Shown: positions 12,235-14,789 of the stretch, piece after piece
Layout of the letters: the number at the start of each line of letters is the position of its first letter
Numbering within the stretch: the first letter of the stretch is position 1
NCBI GenBank assembly: GCA_947307285.1
Contig: CAMZIS010000009.1
Coordinates: forward strand, 1-14,789
DNA: 14,789 nucleotides
From: an uncultured Peptococcaceae bacterium
Lineage (GTDB): Bacteria > Bacillota > Dehalobacteriia > UBA4068
Direction of reading: 5' to 3'
Made by a program: the position numbers and the translations under genes
Notes under the pieces: generated by a model
Databases searched by the model: none
Seen by the model: only the letters and a program-made list of their open reading frames with translations
What the model was told of the DNA's origin: nothing

Positions 12235-13767
12235 TTATTCGCGGAAGCCCACGCCGGACAGGTCCATGACGTAGAGCGGATAGAAGCGGTAGCCGGTAAG
12301 GGCCGGGTTGATGGCCACCAGATCGGCCAGGTCCTGCACGTAAACGTTGGCGGCCTGCTCGGTCAGGATGGTCATGCACTCCTGATAAGCCTGGAGCTGG
12401 CTGTCTTCGTCCTTGGCGGAGATGGCGCGGTTGAAGGCGTCGTCATAGGAGGCGTTGACGAAGTTGATGAAGTCCTTGGGGCTGGCTGAATTGAAGCGCT
12501 CCAGCATGGCCCGGGCGGTCATGGTGGAAGCGTCCATGCCGCAGACGGTGGACTGGAACTTGCGGCCCTGATAGACGTCGGAATACCAGGTGGCCCATTC
12601 CACCTGCTCCATCTTGGCATTAACGCCCACCTTGCTCAGCTGGTCCACCATGATCTGGGCCGCGTCCACGTGAGGCGTGTAGTTGGAGGGCACGGTGATG
12701 GTGAAGCTGAGGGGATGGCTTTCGTCGTAGCCGGCTTCGGCCAGCAGCTCTTTGGCCTTATCCGGGTCGTAGGGATAATAGTCGGTGAGCTCGTCCATGA
12801 AGTACTTGCCGAAGGCGGGGTACATGGAGCTGCCCAGAGGCACGCCGGCGCCGTCGCTGGTCATGTCGATGATCTGCTGTTTATCGATGGCGTAGCACAG
12901 GGCCTGACGCACTTTGACGTCGTTGAAGGGAGCGTCGGCGTTGTTCAGATACAGGGCCTGCACCAGGTTCATGGTGCCCTGGAGGATGTCCATATTGCCC
13001 AGCTCGGCGCACTGGGAGGAGGTCAGGTGGGCGCAGAGGTCCACCGCCCCGCTTTGCAGGGCCATGACCAGAGCGGAGCCGTCCTCGATGATCTTGAAGG
13101 TGACCTTGTCCAGCAGGGCGGGCTCGCCCCAGTAATCCTCGAAGCGTTCCAGGATGATGTTTTCCTGAGCGGAACGGGAGACGAACTTGAAGGGGCCGGT
13201 GCCGATGGGGGCGGTGTCCTGCTGCTCGTAGCCGGCGGGCAGGATGGCCACGGTGAGGTAGGCCAGGAATTCGATGTTGGGTTCCTTGAGGGTGATGACC
13301 ACGGTGCTGTCGTCCGTGGCTTCCACCGAGGCGATGGAATCAAGGCCGTTGACGATGGGCGTGCCGGTATCCAGGCCCGCGGCCCGGGAGACGGACCAGA
13401 CCACGTCCTCCGCGGTGACGGGGTCGCCGTTATGGAATTTCACGCCCTCTCTGAGGGTGAAGGTGAACTGGTCGCCTTCGTCGTTGATGACGTATGAGCT
13501 TGCTACGGCCGGGACCAGGTTGCCGTCGGTATCCGGCTTCACCAGGCCTTCGAACACGTTGAACAGCACTTCGCGGGTGCCGGCGGCGCCGGAGGACTTA
13601 TGGGGGTCCAGGGAGCTGTCCAGATCGGCGGCGATGCCCACGGTGATCTCACCGCCGGCTTTGGCGTCGCCTTCAGGCGTGTCGCCGTCATTGTTGCGGC
13701 AGGCGCTGAAGGCCAGCACCAGCAGGAGACAAAGCGATAAAACAAAGATTCTTTTTGCGTTTTGCAT
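12235..13767 (-). CDS. ABC substrate-binding lipoprotein, family 5 (NikA/DppA/OppA-type), 510 aa
   Basis: The ligand-binding subunit of the importer, anchored outside the membrane: signal peptide with LAFSAC (lipid cysteine C23), then a short polar linker. The family-5 binding domain starts at about residue 38 (GGEITVGIAADLDSSLDPHKSS) and shows EVLFNVFEGLVKPDTDGNLVP, then FTLREGVKFHNGDPVTAEDVVWS, GTGPFKF, and NDVKVRQALCYAIDKQQI, all hallmark stretches. The C-terminal lobe is complete. Length fits NikA/DppA (about 520-540 aa). No residue that I can see decides between peptides, nickel or a metal chelate. I use the ATG at 13767 with AAAGGAAG upstream; a longer in-frame start at 13845 would add 26 residues encoded by the 12-base tandem repeat and leader. 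First gene of a five-gene operon. Confidence 0.92.
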   Translation of the reverse strand: MQNAKRIFVLSLCLLLVLAFSACRNNDGDTPEGDAKAGGEITVGIAADLDSSLDPHKSSGAAGTREVLFNVFEGLVKPDTDGNLVPAVASSYVINDEGDQFTFTLREGVKFHNGDPVTAEDVVWSVSRAAGLDTGTPIVNGLDSIASVEATDDSTVVITLKEPNIEFLAYLTVAILPAGYEQQDTAPIGTGPFKFVSRSAQENIILERFEDYWGEPALLDKVTFKIIEDGSALVMALQSGAVDLCAHLTSSQCAELGNMDILQGTMNLVQALYLNNADAPFNDVKVRQALCYAIDKQQIIDMTSDGAGVPLGSSMYPAFGKYFMDELTDYYPYDPDKAKELLAEAGYDESHPLSFTITVPSNYTPHVDAAQIMVDQLSKVGVNAKMEQVEWATWYSDVYQGRKFQSTVCGMDASTMTARAMLERFNSASPKDFINFVNASYDDAFNRAISAKDEDSQLQAYQECMTILTEQAANVYVQDLADLVAINPALTGYRFYPLYVMDLSGVGFRE

Positions 13768-13779
13768 GGGGATCTTCCT

Positions 13780-13803
13780 TTCTGTCGCATATTCTGTCGC
13801 ATA
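13780..13803 (-). repeat. Perfect 12-base tandem duplication in the importer leader
   Basis: Two head-to-tail copies of TTCTGTCGCATA (plus-strand reading) occupy 13780-13791 and 13792-13803, 13 bases before the binding-protein start codon. They lie in the predicted 5' leader, close to the ribosome binding site. It may be a simple slippage product or two operator-like half sites; nothing in the sequence decides. Confidence 0.85.
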
Positions 13804-13865
13804 TGGTATAGGCGGCGTTTCCGGGAAACACCGATAATACGCCATTTTGATCAGTATACCTTCGC

Positions 13866-13894
13866 AGTATAAACCGAAGCCTGGATAAAAGCAA
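13866..13894 (-). promoter_or_regulatory. Promoter of the peptide/nickel importer operon
   Basis: On the minus strand TTGCTT (13889-13894), a 17-base spacer and TATACT (13866-13871). A second TATACT occurs 13 bases further downstream but without a matching -35. The leader before the ATG at 13767 would be about 90 bases and contains the 12-base tandem duplication. Confidence 0.55.
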
Positions 13895-13965
13895 GGTTTA
13901 TTTTCTTTTCCGCCCGAAAAAACGCCCTTTCCCCTCCTTTCCCCGGGCCGGGATCAGGGGCGGAT

Positions 13966-13994
13966 TTGACTTTGCCCCGGCCATGAGATACAAT
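13966..13994 (+). promoter_or_regulatory. SigA-type promoter of the YihY-family gene
   Basis: TTGACT (13966-13971), a 17-base spacer and TACAAT (13989-13994), a near-consensus promoter. It is divergent from the importer promoter, about 70 bases away. The leader to the ATG at 14026 would be about 25 bases. Confidence 0.75.
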
Positions 13995-14025
13995 TAAAAG
14001 ACGAGCATAAAGAGCAGGGAGAACT

Positions 14026-14789
14026 ATGAACATCCTCAACAGCCGCTTCGTGCGGGTGATCAACGGCTTCATCAACGGCATGAACCGCCGCTATATCAGC
14101 ACCTTCGCCACCAACGGGGCCTTTTATCTGTTCCTGTCTCTGTTCCCCCTGGCCATCCTCATCAGCTCCATCCTGCCTTACACGGGGCTGACCTACCAGA
14201 CGGTGCTGGATTACTTCGCCGGCTTCGTGCCCGAGCCCATGACCGCCCTCATCAACCAGATCGTCACCGACATCTACGGCAAAAACGTGGCCGCCCTGTC
14301 CCTGTCCGCCCTGGTCACGGTGTGGTCCGCGGCCAAAGCTTTGGCCGCCATCATCAAGGGCATCGAGATGATCACCGGCGACCTGGACGACGACTTTTAT
14401 CTGAAGCGGCGGCTGCGGGGCAGCCTCTACACCCTGTTCATGCTGGCCGCGGTCTTCCTCTCCCTGCTGCTGATGGTCTTCGGCAAGAAGATCTCCGGCA
14501 TGCTGGAGGCGGCCTGGCCCTTCATGAACAGCCTGATCACCTTCCTGCTGAAGGAGCGCTACGTCAGCTCCTTCATCCTCCTCACCGTCATCTTCCTGCT
14601 GCTCTACCACGCCGTGCCCCGCCGTCCCGAACGCTGGCGCCACCTGCTGCCGGGAGCCGTCTTCGCCAGCCTGTCCTGGCTGCTCTTTTCCTGGCTCTTC
14701 TCCCTGTACATCTCCTGGTCCGGCAGCTACAGCATCTACGGCCGCCTGGCCACCCTGGTGCTGGCCATGCTGTGGATGTATTACGTGGT
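14026..14789 (+). CDS. YihY/BrkB-family inner membrane protein, partial (C-terminus beyond window)
   Basis: The frame is open from the ATG at 14026 to the right edge (254 codons), so it does not appear as a closed frame. Translation gives a polytopic membrane protein: ATNGAFYLFLSLFPLAILISS (about residues 29-49) is the first helix, and ALSLSALVTVWSAAKALAAIIKGI (about 89-112) fits the YihY pattern with its conserved WSA-x-KA element. Further helices follow at about 138-155, 185-200 and 212-232, and the last visible part, YGRLATLVLAMLWMYYVV, matches the family's SxYGxLATLxxxMLWxY motif. About 30-50 more residues are expected outside the window. AGGGAG lies upstream of the ATG. The family was once called ribonuclease BN by mistake; its function is unknown. 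Confidence 0.88.
   Translation, partial: MNILNSRFVRVINGFINGMNRRYISTFATNGAFYLFLSLFPLAILISSILPYTGLTYQTVLDYFAGFVPEPMTALINQIVTDIYGKNVAALSLSALVTVWSAAKALAAIIKGIEMITGDLDDDFYLKRRLRGSLYTLFMLAAVFLSLLLMVFGKKISGMLEAAWPFMNSLITFLLKERYVSSFILLTVIFLLLYHAVPRRPERWRHLLPGAVFASLSWLLFSWLFSLYISWSGSYSIYGRLATLVLAMLWMYYV

Noticed and set aside
13900..13965. GC-rich palindromic stretch (CCCGGGCCGGG) between the divergent promoters
   Set aside because: It is short and imperfect and could be chance in GC-rich DNA; without relatives to compare I do not call an operator.
13954..14643. 229-residue minus-strand frame at the right edge
   Set aside because: It is antisense to the YihY-family gene, which has a promoter, ribosome binding site and clear family motifs but no stop inside the window.

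Overview
The window is about 14.8 kb of GC-rich bacterial DNA with tightly packed genes. It most likely comes from a high-GC member of the Bacillota (Clostridia type); this is an inference from AGGAGG-type ribosome binding sites, lipobox signal peptides, TTGACN/TACAAT-like promoters with 17-base spacers, and VanZ-like, YihY-like and two-domain lipoprotein families. No rRNA, tRNA, CRISPR array or insertion sequence is visible. Because the GC content is high, long open frames lie opposite almost every real gene; these are shadows.

Layout. (1) Bases 29-2014, minus strand: a three-gene operon with a LarA-like (lactate racemase family) protein, a TfoX N-terminal-domain protein and an unrecognised 136-residue protein, behind its own promoter. 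(2) Bases 2142-3053, minus: a monocistronic secreted lipoprotein with a clear promoter and terminator. (3) Bases 3426-7315, plus: a metal-chelate (FecCD/BtuCDF-type) ABC uptake operon made of permease, ATPase, substrate-binding lipoprotein and a SAM-dependent methyltransferase. (4) Bases 7465-8085 and 8252-8857, plus: two single genes, a small membrane protein with a zinc ribbon and a VanZ-like membrane protein, each with its own promoter. (5) Bases 8894-13767, minus: a complete five-gene peptide/nickel-type ABC importer (binding protein, two permeases, two ATPases). (6) Bases 14026 to the right edge, plus: the start of a YihY/BrkB-family membrane protein, transcribed divergently from the importer.

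The most notable point is damage in region 3. The ATPase is open end to end but lacks the whole block between the Q-loop region and Walker B, including the ABC signature. The binding protein is split by a frameshift at a place where a 9-10 base word (AAGGCGATCT) seems to have served as both ends of a deletion. Either the uptake system is decaying in this strain, or short repeats were collapsed during assembly; read-level checks would separate the two. The methyltransferase downstream has no visible Shine-Dalgarno sequence and probably depends on translation of the binding protein, so the frameshift may also affect it.

I did not find a convincing new biological system. The observations most worth following are the paired lesions, the leader hairpin before the uptake operon, the pair of near-identical terminators around the zinc-ribbon gene, and the Nik/Cnt-like short ATPases in the second importer.
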